From: an uncultured Bacteroidales bacterium
Lineage (GTDB): Bacteria > Bacteroidota > Bacteroidia > Bacteroidales > Paludibacteraceae
Assembly (NCBI GenBank): GCA_902774185.1
Contig: CACYHE010000010.1
Coordinates: forward strand, 52,962 to 116,961
Direction of reading: 5' to 3'
Length of the DNA: 64,000 nucleotides
Position numbers and translations under genes: made by a program. This document shows, piece by piece, positions 36,496 through 46,932 of this stretch. A model generated the notes under the pieces. It saw only the letters and a list, made by a program, of their open reading frames with translations, had not been told where the DNA came from and ran no database searches. The number at the start of each line of letters is the position of its first letter. The first letter of the stretch is position 1.

Positions 36496-37649
36496 TACTT
36501 ATCGAATAGTCCTCGCAGGTAGGGTTGTTTGTGTCCCGCCAGTTCTTGCAGCAAGGGTTCCAGTTCGAAGCGAACGATCATCTGTTGTTGGTGTTGCAGG
36601 TGATACCCGTCATAATGCATGTTCCAAGAGAAATAGAAATTGACGAAACTGCTTCGATAGAGGTACACAAAGAGATCTGTTCGGTTGTAGATACGCGCCT
36701 GATAGAACGGATCGCCGAGACAGATGAAGGCATTGCGTGCACGTAAAGGTTGCAGATTATCGCCGTAGTAGAACGTGTTCTTCAACCCTAAGAACCACCA
36801 GTTGGCATATATTTCGACGATCAACGCGTGATTCAGAAAACTCTCGTTCACTTCCCGGTCACGTTGCCAACCGAAGATATAACCGGCACGAACGGCAAGA
36901 GAATCGAATGGCGTGTATCGCGTCACATCTGCACCCAGATACGCATGTGCATGGATATCATCCATCACGAACTCATGGTTCGGAGCGGCAAAAGAAGCCT
37001 TGTGGTTCATATGTGCCAAACCGCCCACCTGCAAGGCTTTGTACTGGTACTGACCGTTGACAAGCAAGCGGAACATCTCTTGCCGGGTCGGCGTCTGCGC
37101 ACCTCTCCAGTCACACATAAACTCGACAAATCCCCGTTCGTCCCGATATTGCATCAATGCACCTTGGATATTGGGGTGCATGTAGGTCAGTGAATCGTAT
37201 AGCAACCATTCGGGCATCGGAGCGATACGCCGGGTATAAGGGATGGCACCCATTCCCACATCAAAACCCTTGTAATCGAAATGATAGTATGCGATAGGAT
37301 CGAACTGCACATCCCGCCAATTACCGCCCAAACGTTGGGTATAACTGACGCCGGCTACCAACTCATGGCGTCCTCCGATACGATCCAAGACACGCAACCC
37401 TACCTGCGGGCTGAGACGAAAATTAAGAATCGTCTGTGCCTCCTGGTAGGGTTTGTAGTATTCCCGATTGTCGAAATAGGTTGTAAAATCGACATCGTAG
37501 ATGAACTGCACAGGTTGCTGTGCCTTCGCTTCCTGCTTGGCTACGAATGCCGAATCAAGGGGCAGCTCTTGTGGAGCCGGTTCAAAACGCGTCCAGAAGC
37601 CGAGCGTCAATATCAATAACAAGTGCGTCATGTTGCCGTTGATCAGCAA
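36495..37649 (-). CDS. Outer-membrane beta-barrel-like protein of unknown function
   Basis: 384 residues. A short hydrophobic start ([13 protein letters not shown], from the second ATG at 37631) may be a signal peptide; the first ATG at 37649 overlaps dnaJ by 7 bases and I cannot decide between them. The mature part is aromatic-rich with alternating strands such as [39 protein letters not shown] and [17 protein letters not shown], which fits an outer-membrane barrel. No named family comes to mind. It is sandwiched between dnaJ and a glycan sulfatase (touching the latter by one base), so it may serve surface-glycan assembly. Confidence 0.6.
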   Translation of the reverse strand: MLINGNMTHLLLILTLGFWTRFEPAPQELPLDSAFVAKQEAKAQQPVQFIYDVDFTTYFDNREYYKPYQEAQTILNFRLSPQVGLRVLDRIGGRHELVAGVSYTQRLGGNWRDVQFDPIAYYHFDYKGFDVGMGAIPYTRRIAPMPEWLLYDSLTYMHPNIQGALMQYRDERGFVEFMCDWRGAQTPTRQEMFRLLVNGQYQYKALQVGGLAHMNHKASFAAPNHEFVMDDIHAHAYLGADVTRYTPFDSLAVRAGYIFGWQRDREVNESFLNHALIVEIYANWWFLGLKNTFYYGDNLQPLRARNAFICLGDPFYQARIYNRTDLFVYLYRSSFVNFYFSWNMHYDGYHLQHQQQMIVRFELEPLLQELAGHKQPYLRGLFDK

Positions 37650-38812
37650 CCAAACAGGCTTTGGAAGAAACTCTTCTTGTTGTTACTGTTGGGTGCGATA
37701 TTGGGACTATCCTGCAGTTTCTCGATCAGTTTGCGTTCGTCGTTGGTCAGGTGCTCCGGGATGTAAACGCCTACATTGATAAGCAGGTCACCCGTGCCGT
37801 AGTTACGTCCGTACTGGTCGATACGTGGCAAACCTTTGCCTCGCATTCTCAGTACCTTACCCGGTTGCGTACCCGGTGTAATGGTGATCTTCACGTCCCC
37901 CGTCAACGTCGGTATCTGCACTTGTCCGCCTAACACGGCCGTCGGCATGTCGAGTAGCAGGTTATAGATGATGTCGCTGTCCTGGCGAACGAAGTCCTTG
38001 TGTTCCTCTTCCTCAATGAGCACGAGCAGATCTCCGTTGACACCGCCATGCGGCGCTGCGTTACCCTTGCCGGGCACGGTGAGCTGCATGCCACCTGCTA
38101 CACCGGCAGGAATGGTGATGGTGATGATCTCCTCATCGCGTACGACACCCTGACCGCCGCATTTCGGACATTTGTTCTTGATGATACGTCCTTCGCCGTT
38201 ACAGGTGTCGCAATCGGATTGCACTTGCATCATTCCGAAGATACCGCGTTGCTGCCGCACGACGCGTCCCGAACCCTTACAGGTCGGACAGGTCTCCGTC
38301 ACGCCATCCTTGCTACCGGAACCGTTACAGTCTTTGCATTGTACCAGTTTGCGCACTTTGATCTTCTTCTCGCATCCCGAAGCGATCTCTTCGAGTGTGA
38401 GGCGCACTTTGACACGCATGTCGCTGCCTCGTTGTACACGGGAACCCCGACTGCGACCGCCACGACCGCCCATGAACATCTCTCCGATGTCGCCGAGATC
38501 GAAACCGGCACCTTGGAAGATATCACCGAAATGGGTGAAGATATCCTCCATGGACATACCGCCGCCTGAGAAGCCGCCTGCTCCGCTCATTCCGGCGTGA
38601 CCAAACTGGTCATAACGTTGCCGTTTCTGCGGGTCGGACAACACTTCATAGGCTTCCGCTGCCTCTTTGAATTTCTCCTCCGCCTCCTTATCGCCCGGGT
38701 TCTTATCCGGGTGATACTGGATGGCTTTCTTACGATAAGCCTTCTTTATCTCTTCTGCCGATGCCGTCTTTGGCACCTCCAGCACTTCATAATAATCACG
38801 TTTCTCTGCCAT
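37643..38812 (-). CDS. dnaJ: Chaperone DnaJ
   Basis: 389 residues, a full type I DnaJ. The J domain at 1-70 carries the HPD motif ([11 protein letters not shown]) that stimulates DnaK ATPase. A Gly/Phe region follows ([12 protein letters not shown]). The zinc domain has all four CxxCxGxG copies: [24 protein letters not shown] and CPKCGGQG. The C-terminal substrate domain is complete. It delivers unfolded proteins to DnaK. It lies 26 bp after grpE in one transcript; dnaK itself is not in the window. Confidence 0.97.
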   Translation of the reverse strand: MAEKRDYYEVLEVPKTASAEEIKKAYRKKAIQYHPDKNPGDKEAEEKFKEAAEAYEVLSDPQKRQRYDQFGHAGMSGAGGFSGGGMSMEDIFTHFGDIFQGAGFDLGDIGEMFMGGRGGRSRGSRVQRGSDMRVKVRLTLEEIASGCEKKIKVRKLVQCKDCNGSGSKDGVTETCPTCKGSGRVVRQQRGIFGMMQVQSDCDTCNGEGRIIKNKCPKCGGQGVVRDEEIITITIPAGVAGGMQLTVPGKGNAAPHGGVNGDLLVLIEEEEHKDFVRQDSDIIYNLLLDMPTAVLGGQVQIPTLTGDVKITITPGTQPGKVLRMRGKGLPRIDQYGRNYGTGDLLINVGVYIPEHLTNDERKLIEKLQDSPNIAPNSNNKKSFFQSLFGC

Positions 38813-38838
38813 TTTGTGTAATGTTTAAGGTTTAATGT

Positions 38839-39369
38839 TTATTCGCCAACAACGACTTTCGCAAAGCGAATCACTTTATCGCCAAGTTTGTAACCTTTCT
38901 GCGTGCAGTCGATCACTTTGCCTTTTTGTTCTTCGCCGGCAGCGAAGGTCGTCACGGCTTCATGTTCGTCTGTATTGAAATCGGCGCCCTCGGTCTTGAT
39001 AGCGTGTACGTCGTGTTTGTCGAGGAAGCCAATGAACTTCTGTTGAATCAGATGAATACCTTCGCGTACCGCATCGATATCATTGGTCTTGTCCATTACG
39101 GCTACCGCCCGCTCGAAGTCATCGACGAGCGTCAGCATCTCCGTGAAGATCCGCTCACCGGCTGTCTCCATGAGTTCGAGTTTCTCTTTGTTGGTACGGC
39201 GACGGAAATTATCGAACTCTGCCATCATCCGCAGGTTCTTGTCCTCCAACTCCGCAATACGCGCCTCGAGTTCCTCCACACTCGGAGTTTGTTCCTCTTG
39301 CACTTGTTCCTCAACAGGTTGTTCTACCTGCTCTTCCACTTGTTCTTGTATTTTGCCTTTTTTACTCAT
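38839..39369 (-). CDS. grpE: Nucleotide exchange factor GrpE
   Basis: 176 residues. GrpE releases ADP from DnaK. A long acidic Gln/Glu-rich N-terminus (to about residue 40) precedes the coiled coil (RIAELEDKNLRMMAEFDNFRR) and the family core (LTLVDDFERAVAVMD, GIHLIQQKFIGFLDKHDV, GDKVIRFAKVVVGE). Length is usual. It is the first gene of a heat-shock pair with dnaJ; a palindrome with a TTGGCA-like box lies upstream (39399-39442). Confidence 0.96.
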   Translation of the reverse strand: MSKKGKIQEQVEEQVEQPVEEQVQEEQTPSVEELEARIAELEDKNLRMMAEFDNFRRRTNKEKLELMETAGERIFTEMLTLVDDFERAVAVMDKTNDIDAVREGIHLIQQKFIGFLDKHDVHAIKTEGADFNTDEHEAVTTFAAGEEQKGKVIDCTQKGYKLGDKVIRFAKVVVGE

Positions 39370-39398
39370 ACTTCATATATGTTTATCCGCAATAACTA

Positions 39399-39442
39399 TG
39401 TCAAATAGTATGCCAAAGCTTGACATACTGCCACTTTGGCAG
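39399..39442 (-). promoter_or_regulatory. Candidate stress-regulated control region upstream of grpE
   Basis: On the minus strand a 15-bp inverted repeat, CTGCCAAAGTGGCAG (39442-39428), is followed by TTTGGCATACTATTTGACA (39417-39399). The second part resembles a sigma-54 -24/-12 promoter (GG, 10 bp, then GA rather than the usual GC). No canonical TAnnTTTG promoter lies here. I infer a heat-shock control site; the sigma-54 reading is tentative because the -12 dinucleotide is off. Confidence 0.4.
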
Positions 39443-39458
39443 ATTCATGGATATTGAA

Positions 39459-40475
39459 TCAGAACATCGACTGTTGGCCGTCGGCGGTGAGAGGGGTTTT
39501 GCCGAGGTGCTGGTAGGCAAGAGGTGTAGCTTCACGGCCACGAGGGGTACGTTTGATGAAACCTTCCTTGATGAGGTAAGGTTCATAGACATCCTCAATG
39601 GTTCCGGCGTCTTCACCCATCGCCGTTGCGATGGTGTTAAGACCCACCGGTCCGCCACGGAACTTATCGATGATGGTGAGCAGCAGTTTGTTATCGATCT
39701 GATCGAGACCGAAGGTATCGATATTGAGTGCCTCGAGGGCATATTGTGCGATCTCAAGGTCGATCGTTCCATCGCCTTTCACTTGTGCGAAGTCCCGCAC
39801 ACGGCGCAGCAACGCATTCGCAATACGGGGCGTACCACGGCTACGACGGGCTATCTCGCCTGCCGCTTTCTCGTTGATCTCGACGTTCAAGAGTCGTGCC
39901 GAACGTTTGACGATACCTGCAAGAATGTCGGCATCGTAATACTCGAGATGGCAGTTAATACCAAAACGTGCCCGAAGCGGTGAAGTCAACAAACCGCTAC
40001 GCGTCGTGGCGCCTATGAGCGTGAAATGGTTGAGGTCGATCTGTATCGTACGTGCCGAAGGACCTTTGTCGATCATGATATCGATCCGGTAATCTTCCAT
40101 GGCGGAATAGAGGTACTCCTCTACAATCGGACTCAGACGATGAATCTCATCGATGAAAAGCACATCGTTCGGCTCCAAAGAAGTGAGGAGTCCTGCCAGG
40201 TCACCGGGCTTGTCCAGTACCGGACCGGAGGTTACCTTAAAACCTACGCCTAACTCATTGGCGATGATGTTACTCAGCGTCGTTTTACCCAGACCCGGAG
40301 GGCCGAAAAGCAACACATGGTCGAGACTCTCGCCCCGCAATTTGGCTGCCTCCACGAAGATCTTGAGGTTCGAGGTTACCTTACTCTGCCCCGCGAAGTC
40401 CGCAAAGCACAAAGGGCGGAGCGCATTGTCCTGCTCCTTCTCGCTCATCTGTTGTCGAATATCAAATTCTGCCAT
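39459..40475 (-). CDS. ruvB: Holliday junction branch migration ATPase RuvB
   Basis: 338 residues. RuvB is the hexameric motor that drives Holliday-junction migration with RuvA. Seen: [19 protein letters not shown], Walker [17 protein letters not shown], Walker [11 protein letters not shown], sensor [18 protein letters not shown], and the C-terminal winged helix [20 protein letters not shown]. Length is normal. Its start overlaps the end of the upstream GldA-like ATPase gene by 14 bp, so it belongs to the leftward efflux/ABC transcript. Confidence 0.97.
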   Translation of the reverse strand: MAEFDIRQQMSEKEQDNALRPLCFADFAGQSKVTSNLKIFVEAAKLRGESLDHVLLFGPPGLGKTTLSNIIANELGVGFKVTSGPVLDKPGDLAGLLTSLEPNDVLFIDEIHRLSPIVEEYLYSAMEDYRIDIMIDKGPSARTIQIDLNHFTLIGATTRSGLLTSPLRARFGINCHLEYYDADILAGIVKRSARLLNVEINEKAAGEIARRSRGTPRIANALLRRVRDFAQVKGDGTIDLEIAQYALEALNIDTFGLDQIDNKLLLTIIDKFRGGPVGLNTIATAMGEDAGTIEDVYEPYLIKEGFIKRTPRGREATPLAYQHLGKTPLTADGQQSMF

Positions 40476-41118
40476 TCGTATTTTCTCTAAATAGTTGTTC
40501 CAAATCCGTTATCGTACCTATCATCTGATCCGCTTTCATCTGACCGTGGTCGAGTATCACGACCCTGTCGCACATCTCCCGTACCTCTTGCATGATATGG
40601 GTAGAGAGGATGACTGTTCGCTCTTTGCCCAGTTCACGTATCAGCGCACGTATCTCCACCAATTGGTTCGGATCGAGACCGGTCGTAGGTTCGTCCAGTA
40701 TCAATAACTGCGGGTCGCCCAACAAGGCTTGCGCGAGACCGACACGCTGCCGAAAGCCTTTGCTCAGTTCGCGGATATGTTTATGGCGTTCGGGGGTAAG
40801 ACCGACGCGCTCGATGAGCGTTTCGGTATCCCGGAATCCCGGTATACCGGTAAGTTCTGCCATGAACTGCAGATACTCGCTCACATACATCTCCTCGTAC
40901 AGCGGATTGTTCTCCGGCAGATAGCCGATTCGTTCCGGCACCTGTAACGTTCCGCTGTCCGCTTTCCAGAGACCGATTAGGATCTTCATCAGCGTCGATT
41001 TGCCGGCGCCGTTAGGACCGAGCAGACCTAACACCTGCCCTTCCGGAATGGAGAGCGTGACGTCTTTAAGGACCTGTTGCGACCCGAAAGACTTGTTGAT
41101 ATGTGCAATCTGTACCAT
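40462..41118 (-). CDS. GldA-like ABC transporter ATP-binding protein
   Basis: 218 residues. Walker A is [15 protein letters not shown], signature [17 protein letters not shown], Walker [21 protein letters not shown] and switch [15 protein letters not shown]. The [14 protein letters not shown] and PNQLVEIR forms are typical of GldA, the ATPase of the gliding-associated GldAFG exporter. It is shorter than GldA (about 300 residues) and no GldF/GldG permease is adjacent, so a role in gliding is not shown. It abuts the TolC gene without a gap and overlaps ruvB. Confidence 0.85.
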   Translation of the reverse strand: MVQIAHINKSFGSQQVLKDVTLSIPEGQVLGLLGPNGAGKSTLMKILIGLWKADSGTLQVPERIGYLPENNPLYEEMYVSEYLQFMAELTGIPGFRDTETLIERVGLTPERHKHIRELSKGFRQRVGLAQALLGDPQLLILDEPTTGLDPNQLVEIRALIRELGKERTVILSTHIMQEVREMCDRVVILDHGQMKADQMIGTITDLEQLFRENTNGRI

Positions 41119-42500
41119 TATTGTACGGCGCCGCCAAGGGCAATATACAAACCGATCAATGCGGCTGCTCCGTTATACATATTCTCTGCCTCGTTCAGTT
41201 GAGCGGACAGCAGCGACTCTTGTGCGGTGAGAACCTCCAGATAACTGGCCTTACCGTTGTTCATCAATTCGTGCGTACCTTCATACGCCTCGTGCAGTAC
41301 TTGTACCTGACGTTGGTAGAGTACGTTCTTCTCCAGCGCTACCTGACAATCCGCGAGTGCTTCGTTGACCTGATTACCGGCATTGATAACGGTCTGCACG
41401 TACGCGTTCAGTTTATCTTCCTGATTCAGTTTGGCGATCTTCAGTTGGGCTTTCAGCTTGCCTTGCGAGAAGATCGGTTGGAGCAACGAAGCCGCAGCTT
41501 GCATCAACAGCGCACCCGGATCTACGATCAAACCGCCGTTATTGCTCCAGCCTAACAGACCGGTCAGCGACAGCGAAGGGTAGAACTGCGCACGCGCCGC
41601 AGCGGTGTTATAGAACGCTTCCGCCAGTTGTTGGTCCGCCAAACGGATATCCGGTCGATTTTCCAATAAGGTCGCCGGCACACCGGTGCCGAAACGTTCC
41701 GGCAAGGAGTAAGCTCCCCACTCTGCCCGCTCGATCGAACGAGGCGTCATACGGAGCAACTTACAGATCTCGTTCTCCGACGAACGGATACTGCGTTGGA
41801 TATCCAGGATCTGCGTTTTCACACTGAGGTTCGAACTCTCCATCTGGTTCACAGCCGTCGAGTACGCTTGTCCGTTCTCCCACAAGGCTTTCTCGGTCTC
41901 CAGCGAGATATCCCAAAGACTGTCGGTCTCGATCAGGATCTTCAGTTCTTTATCCAGCAGCAACAATTGGAAATACTCCTGTGCTACGGTGGAGATCAAG
42001 TTCGCTTGCGTGACGTCACGTGAAGCTTTCGCTTGCTCCAAAAGGGCTTTCGTCTTGCGTTTATTGACGGTTACAGAACCCGATATACCGATGTTCCAAT
42101 CCAGTTGAAGCGGGATGTTATAACTGTACGACGAACCGCTGAGTGCCCCGTTCGTGCCCATCGTGCTGGAGATACTGGCTTGCGGGTTCAGACTCAGCGA
42201 AGGCAGGTAGGCCAATTTTGCGGCTTTCAGCGAAGCCTGCGCCTGTTCGACAGCGATTCGTGCGGACTGCATGTCCGTGTTGCGAACCAAGGCGCTGTCG
42301 ATCAGACGTTGCAGATACGGATCGGTAAAGAACTCACGCCACGATATCTCAGCCATCGAGTTCGCTTGCAAAGCCACTTCCGCAATCGAGTCTCCGCTAC
42401 CGAAGACATCGTTCGGCACATCGGTCTGCGATTGGTATTTCTTATATACGCCGCAAGAACACATCATCGCGCAAAGCGCTATATAGATATACTTTCTCAT
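41118..42500 (-). CDS. TolC/OprM-family outer-membrane efflux lipoprotein
   Basis: 460 residues with a probable lipoprotein signal (MRKYIYIALCAMMCSCGVYK, Cys 16). Two homologous halves of the TolC fold are seen: TDMQSARIAVEQAQASLKAA, then ENRPDIRLADQQLAEAFYNTAAARAQFYPSLSLTG (split here by a gap of strands) and SYLEVLTAQESLLSAQLNEA. It forms the outer-membrane duct of a tripartite RND pump. It is the third gene of an adaptor-pump-channel set; its start overlaps the pump stop by four bases (ATGA). Confidence 0.92.
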   Translation of the reverse strand: MRKYIYIALCAMMCSCGVYKKYQSQTDVPNDVFGSGDSIAEVALQANSMAEISWREFFTDPYLQRLIDSALVRNTDMQSARIAVEQAQASLKAAKLAYLPSLSLNPQASISSTMGTNGALSGSSYSYNIPLQLDWNIGISGSVTVNKRKTKALLEQAKASRDVTQANLISTVAQEYFQLLLLDKELKILIETDSLWDISLETEKALWENGQAYSTAVNQMESSNLSVKTQILDIQRSIRSSENEICKLLRMTPRSIERAEWGAYSLPERFGTGVPATLLENRPDIRLADQQLAEAFYNTAAARAQFYPSLSLTGLLGWSNNGGLIVDPGALLMQAAASLLQPIFSQGKLKAQLKIAKLNQEDKLNAYVQTVINAGNQVNEALADCQVALEKNVLYQRQVQVLHEAYEGTHELMNNGKASYLEVLTAQESLLSAQLNEAENMYNGAAALIGLYIALGGAVQ

Positions 42501-45500
42501 TTTGCTTCCTCCTTTCCTTTTTCTACCGGACTGCCGCTGATTTTCTCTTCGAGGGTCTGGAAGACGATGAAGAAGGCCGGAACGACGAACACCAGTGCCA
42601 GCGTACCGATACTCATACCGCCTACCACACCGAGCGCCAGCGCACGGTTTCCGTTAGCTCCGGCACCACCAGCGATCACCAGCGGAATCATACCGACAAT
42701 CATCGTGATAACGGTCATCAAGATCGGACGCAGACGTTCATTACATGCCTCGAGGGCCGCGTCCACGATAGACAACCCCTGTTTACGCCGTTCACTCGCG
42801 AACTCGGTAATAAGAATCGCCGTCTTCGCCAGCAAACCGATCAACATGATCACACCGGTCTGCAAATAAATATTGTTCTCCATACCCGGCAGACCGATTT
42901 TATTGCCTACCCACGAGAAGAGGAACGAACCCATCAGACCGAAGGGCACGCTCAGCAAGACTGCGAACGGCGTGAGCCAAGAGTTATAGAGCGAGCCCAA
43001 AATGAGGTAAATCAGGATGATACAGATCAGGTAAATCAGCACCGTGGTGTTGCTCTTCGAGCTCTCTTCCACCTCGCGCGACATCGAGCCGTATTCGTAC
43101 GTGCAGTAGTTAGGCATCGTCTCTTTGAAGACCTCTGCAATCACTTCGTGCGCCTCCGCCTCCGAGTAACCGTTACCCGGCGTTACGGAACAGGAGATCG
43201 ATTGGTAGAGGTTGAAGTGGTTGTGCGACGAGGAACCGACGATCTCCTCCAGTTGTACAAACTGCGAGAGCGGCGCCATCTTTCCATCGCTCACCTTAAT
43301 ATACATATTGTTCAGCGACGAAGGATCCAAACGATACTCGGGCGCTGCACCTAACAATATATTATAGACCTTACTGAACTGGTTGAAGTTACCCACATAC
43401 GAACCTCCGCAGTACGCACCTAAAGTGTTCAGTACGGCTTTAGCGGTTGTACCGGCGCGCTCGCACTGGATCGGATCGACATGCACTTTGTATTTGGGGA
43501 AACGCTCCGAATAGGTGGACATCGCGCTCTCGATCTCCCGACGCTCTTGCAACTTCGCCAGGAACGCATTCGTCTTCTCGCCGAAATCACTCATATCACC
43601 GTCGCTCTTGTCCTGTACTTGCAGATCGATGCTGTTCGATGTACCGTAACCCGGGATCTGCGGCATCTGGAAGGGCAACACCTGTGCGTTCTTGATACTT
43701 TGGCAGTCCAAATAGAACTTATAGATCACGAGGTCGATATAGTGTTTGAAGCCCGGACGGTCATCCCAGTTCTTGAGACGAATAATCAGCGTCGCGTAAC
43801 TCGATCCGGCAGACGAGATCAAACCGTATCCGCTACATAGACCGTAACTCTCTAACTCCGGAATGGCCTTCACTTTTTCCTCCACCTGCTTCATGATCTC
43901 CGTGTTCTCATGGAGGGTCGCTCCTTCCGGCATACGCACCTCGCACATGATCACACCCTGGTCCTCTTGCGGTACCAATCCCGAAGGCATAATCTTCATG
44001 AACAGCACAAACAGTACGGCTGCCAGACCCAACAACGCAAACGACAACCACGGACGCTGGAGGTATTTCTTTACCGCGCCTTGGTATTTACCGAGGATGG
44101 CATTGTAACTGGCCTCATACGCGATCTTCGTATAATAATCAATTCCCTTCCACTTGCCACCTTCCACTTTCGACTCATCATTCGGACGCATGAGAATCGC
44201 GCAGAGAGCCGGACAGAGTACCAACGCACAAACGCAGGACAGTCCTACGGAGCCGGCAATCGTGATACCGAACTGGGTAAAGAACGTACCGCTCGTTCCG
44301 CTCATGAAAGTCACCGGGATGAACACCGCCATAAAGACGAGCGTACAGGAGATAACCGCTACCGACACTTCGCTCATCGCTTCGCGGGTCGCCTGAATAG
44401 CTTGCGCTTTCGGGTCACCTTTCATCTTACCGGTCTCCAACTTCGCCATCACGGCTTCGACTACGACAATCGCGTCATCGACCACCGTACCGATCGCGAG
44501 TACTAAAGCGAAAAGCGTCAATATATTCAGCGAAAAACCGGCTATGCGTACGATCACGAACGTACCGAGCAGGGACACGATAATCGAGATAGACGGGATA
44601 AGCGTGGCTTTCCAGTTCTGCAGGAAGAAATATACGACCAGGATCACGAGCAGAATCGCAATCACCAGCGTCTCGACCACATTATGGATCGCGGCAAAAA
44701 GGAAGTCATTACTCGTCTCCAGCGTCACAAACTCTAATCCGGCCGGCAGGGTCGGTTGCAGTTGTTTATACAAGGCATCGATTTGTTCGTTCACGAGTGT
44801 AGCATTCGCGCCCGGAGATTGGTTCACCAGGTAGAACACACCTGGCATGCCGTCGATATTGGAAGTCATCGTGTAGCTCTTGGCACCGATCTCCACGGTC
44901 GCTACATCTTTCAGATACAGCACGTTTCCGCCTTCGCCCGTACGCAGAACGATATTCTCGAATTCCTCGATGGATTTGAGCGTACCTTTGTACTCCATCG
45001 GATACTGATAGGCATTCTCGGATTGCTGACCCAGCGTACCTACCGGCGATACAAAACTCTGCGCCTGAATTGCAGCGGATATATCGTTCGGTTCAAGACC
45101 GTACTGCGCCATATGATCGGGTTTCATCCATACACGCAGCGCGTACGTGTTACCTAAGTTACTTACGTTACCCACACCCGTGATACGGAGCAAACGCGGT
45201 TTGACGTTGATGTCGATATAGTTCGAGATAAAATCCGCGTCGTACTTACCGTCAGTCGATTTGAGACCCGCAATCTGCAGGATACTGTTCTGCCGTTTGG
45301 TGACGGTGATACCCGTCTGCAGCACATCGCTCGGCAGCAAAGCTTCCGCTTGCGATACACGGTTCTGGACGTTCACCGTCGCCATGTCGGCATCGGCGCC
45401 TTGCTTGAAATACACCATGATCGTTACATCACCCGTTGAGGAAGCCGTAGCGGTCATGTAGGTCATGTCCTGTACACCGTTGATCTGCTCCTCCAGCGGT

Positions 45501-45688
45501 TGGATCACGGATTTCATACAGGTGTTCGCGTCCGCTCCGGAATAGGAAGTCGTCACCTCTACTGTCGGCGGCGCGATATTCGGATACTGCTCCACAGGCA
45601 GACTGTTGAGACAGATAAATCCGACCAGCATAATGACAATCGCAATCGAAATTGCCATTACGTTTTTATCGATAAAAATATTCTTCAT
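42497..45688 (-). CDS. RND efflux pump inner-membrane transporter (HAE1 family), downstream system
   Basis: 1063 residues, the size of AcrB/MexB-type pumps, with 12 membrane helices and two large periplasmic loops. Proton-relay aspartates are in AIGTVVDDAIVVVEAV. Opening DKNVMAISIAIVIMLVGF and PNIAPPTVEVTTSYSGADA are typical, as is the closing LIGLLAKTAILITEFA segment. It exports drugs or other amphiphiles; the substrate is not readable. It lies between its own adaptor (1 bp gap) and TolC gene. The second pump at 47223-50411 differs at both ends. Confidence 0.95.
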   Translation of the reverse strand: MKNIFIDKNVMAISIAIVIMLVGFICLNSLPVEQYPNIAPPTVEVTTSYSGADANTCMKSVIQPLEEQINGVQDMTYMTATASSTGDVTIMVYFKQGADADMATVNVQNRVSQAEALLPSDVLQTGITVTKRQNSILQIAGLKSTDGKYDADFISNYIDINVKPRLLRITGVGNVSNLGNTYALRVWMKPDHMAQYGLEPNDISAAIQAQSFVSPVGTLGQQSENAYQYPMEYKGTLKSIEEFENIVLRTGEGGNVLYLKDVATVEIGAKSYTMTSNIDGMPGVFYLVNQSPGANATLVNEQIDALYKQLQPTLPAGLEFVTLETSNDFLFAAIHNVVETLVIAILLVILVVYFFLQNWKATLIPSISIIVSLLGTFVIVRIAGFSLNILTLFALVLAIGTVVDDAIVVVEAVMAKLETGKMKGDPKAQAIQATREAMSEVSVAVISCTLVFMAVFIPVTFMSGTSGTFFTQFGITIAGSVGLSCVCALVLCPALCAILMRPNDESKVEGGKWKGIDYYTKIAYEASYNAILGKYQGAVKKYLQRPWLSFALLGLAAVLFVLFMKIMPSGLVPQEDQGVIMCEVRMPEGATLHENTEIMKQVEEKVKAIPELESYGLCSGYGLISSAGSSYATLIIRLKNWDDRPGFKHYIDLVIYKFYLDCQSIKNAQVLPFQMPQIPGYGTSNSIDLQVQDKSDGDMSDFGEKTNAFLAKLQERREIESAMSTYSERFPKYKVHVDPIQCERAGTTAKAVLNTLGAYCGGSYVGNFNQFSKVYNILLGAAPEYRLDPSSLNNMYIKVSDGKMAPLSQFVQLEEIVGSSSHNHFNLYQSISCSVTPGNGYSEAEAHEVIAEVFKETMPNYCTYEYGSMSREVEESSKSNTTVLIYLICIILIYLILGSLYNSWLTPFAVLLSVPFGLMGSFLFSWVGNKIGLPGMENNIYLQTGVIMLIGLLAKTAILITEFASERRKQGLSIVDAALEACNERLRPILMTVITMIVGMIPLVIAGGAGANGNRALALGVVGGMSIGTLALVFVVPAFFIVFQTLEEKISGSPVEKGKEEAK

Positions 45689-45689
45689 A

Positions 45690-46778
45690 TCAGAAAATCA
45701 CTCTCTGTCCTTCAACCAAGTTATTCGCTCCTTCGATCACGATCTCGTCGCCTACTTCCAGACCGTTTGTCACGATCAGGTCGCGCTCCGAGCTGATATT
45801 AACCGTCTCCACGATCGCGCTGTACGCACAGCTGTCGGCGCCTACTTTATAAACCAGATTCTTGCTCTGCAGACGCACCACGGCGTTCTGCGGAACCACC
45901 ATTACATCTTTCACGTCAAACGGAATCACCACCGTACCCTGCACACCCGAATAGAGTCCGCCGTCCGGATTCGGGAAAGTAGCCTTGCAGGTCAGCGTAC
46001 CCGTCGTACGGTCCACCGTACCGGTGATACTCGTGATACGGCCTTTCAGCGGATACTCTGCGCCATTCTTGAAGAGGAAGGTCACGTCCGGAAGATCCGC
46101 TAACATCGTCTCGTTATTTTTGACTTCCGCATGGGCACGCTCTTCCAGGATCGACTCGCTTACGGAGAACTCGGCGTACATCTTCGCATTACCGCTCACC
46201 ATCGTCATATACGTACCTGCCGACACCTGATCACCGGCATAGACGGGAATCGAACCGATCACACCGTTCACCGGAGAGGTGATGGTGCAGAACCCTAAGT
46301 TCACACGCGCCCGATTAGCTGTTGCTCTGGCCTGCGCAGCGGAAGCTTGAGCCTGCTTGTATTGGTTCTCGGCGTTGTCCAGCAGGTACTTGCTCACAAT
46401 CTTCTTCTCGTATAGGTTCTTGTTACTCTCGTACTCCAGTTTGGCACTGCTCTCTTGGGCCAATGCTGCCAGCAGGTTCGCCTCGGCTGACTCCAACTCC
46501 AACTCCGCATTACGGCTGTCGATCCGGAAGAGCACATCGCCTTTCTTCACCTGCTGTCCTTCCGTGATACACACCTCCATCAACTGTCCACTCACTTGCG
46601 GTTTGATCGTCACATCGGACGTACCTTTGAGCGTCGCGCTGTACTTCAACGGTATCATAACGTCGCTCTTACTGATCGTTAACGTTTGATACGAAGTCTG
46701 GACCGTTTTCGGAATGTCCGTTCCACAAGCAGCCAATCCCATAACGACTGCCAAAAGATAGAAATGTTTGCTTTTCAT
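45690..46778 (-). CDS. RND efflux periplasmic adaptor lipoprotein, downstream system
   Basis: 362 residues from ATG 46778. A reading from 46832 is rejected because that codon overlaps the -33 box of the promoter. Signal MKSKHFYLLAVVMGLAACG gives a lipoprotein (Cys 16). The HlyD/AcrA order is seen: beta-barrel entry, biotinyl-lipoyl half (VSGQLMEVCITEGQQVKKGD), a coiled-coil hairpin with SAAQARATANRARVNL, and the second lipoyl half TITSPVNGVIGSIPVYAGDQ. It bridges the pump and the TolC duct. First gene of the downstream efflux operon. Confidence 0.94.
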   Translation of the reverse strand: MKSKHFYLLAVVMGLAACGTDIPKTVQTSYQTLTISKSDVMIPLKYSATLKGTSDVTIKPQVSGQLMEVCITEGQQVKKGDVLFRIDSRNAELELESAEANLLAALAQESSAKLEYESNKNLYEKKIVSKYLLDNAENQYKQAQASAAQARATANRARVNLGFCTITSPVNGVIGSIPVYAGDQVSAGTYMTMVSGNAKMYAEFSVSESILEERAHAEVKNNETMLADLPDVTFLFKNGAEYPLKGRITSITGTVDRTTGTLTCKATFPNPDGGLYSGVQGTVVIPFDVKDVMVVPQNAVVRLQSKNLVYKVGADSCAYSAIVETVNISSERDLIVTNGLEVGDEIVIEGANNLVEGQRVIF

Positions 46779-46801
46779 ATAGCTAAAAAAAATTTTGCGT
46801 G

Positions 46802-46832
46802 CAAAATTACAAAAAAAAAATGACATACACAA
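46802..46832 (-). promoter_or_regulatory. Promoter of the downstream efflux operon, with an inverted repeat over the start site
   Basis: On the minus strand: TTG at 46832-46830, 20 bp, TAATTTTG at 46809-46802. An inverted repeat AATTTTGC-AC-GCAAAATT spans 46808-46791, covering most of the -7 box and the likely start site. Confidence 0.85.
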
Positions 46833-46840
46833 GAAGGAGC

Positions 46841-46869
46841 AAAAAAAAATCGCCCCGAAGAGCGATTTT
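46841..46869 (-). terminator. Intrinsic terminator of the upstream efflux operon
   Basis: On the minus strand AAAATCGC (46869-46862) pairs with GCGATTTT (46853-46846) around an 8-base loop, followed by a T run (46849-46841). It separates the PII-like gene of one operon from the promoter of the next. Confidence 0.88.
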
Positions 46870-46888
46870 CTTTTTTATAGAAGAGTAG

Positions 46889-46932
46889 TCAGACGGTTGC
46901 TTCGATGTTCTTAGCCCAGAGGGCAACGATTA
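46889..46932 (-). pseudogene. Remnant duplicate of the end of the PII-like gene
   Basis: Immediately after the stop of the PII-like gene the minus strand reads ...VALWAKNIEATV and a stop (TGA at 46891-46889). This repeats the last residues of that gene (VWNIEATV) with many base changes (aacatcgaagcaaccgtc against aacattgaagcaacggtt). It looks like the tail of a second tandem PII-like gene, the rest of which has been deleted. Confidence 0.6.
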
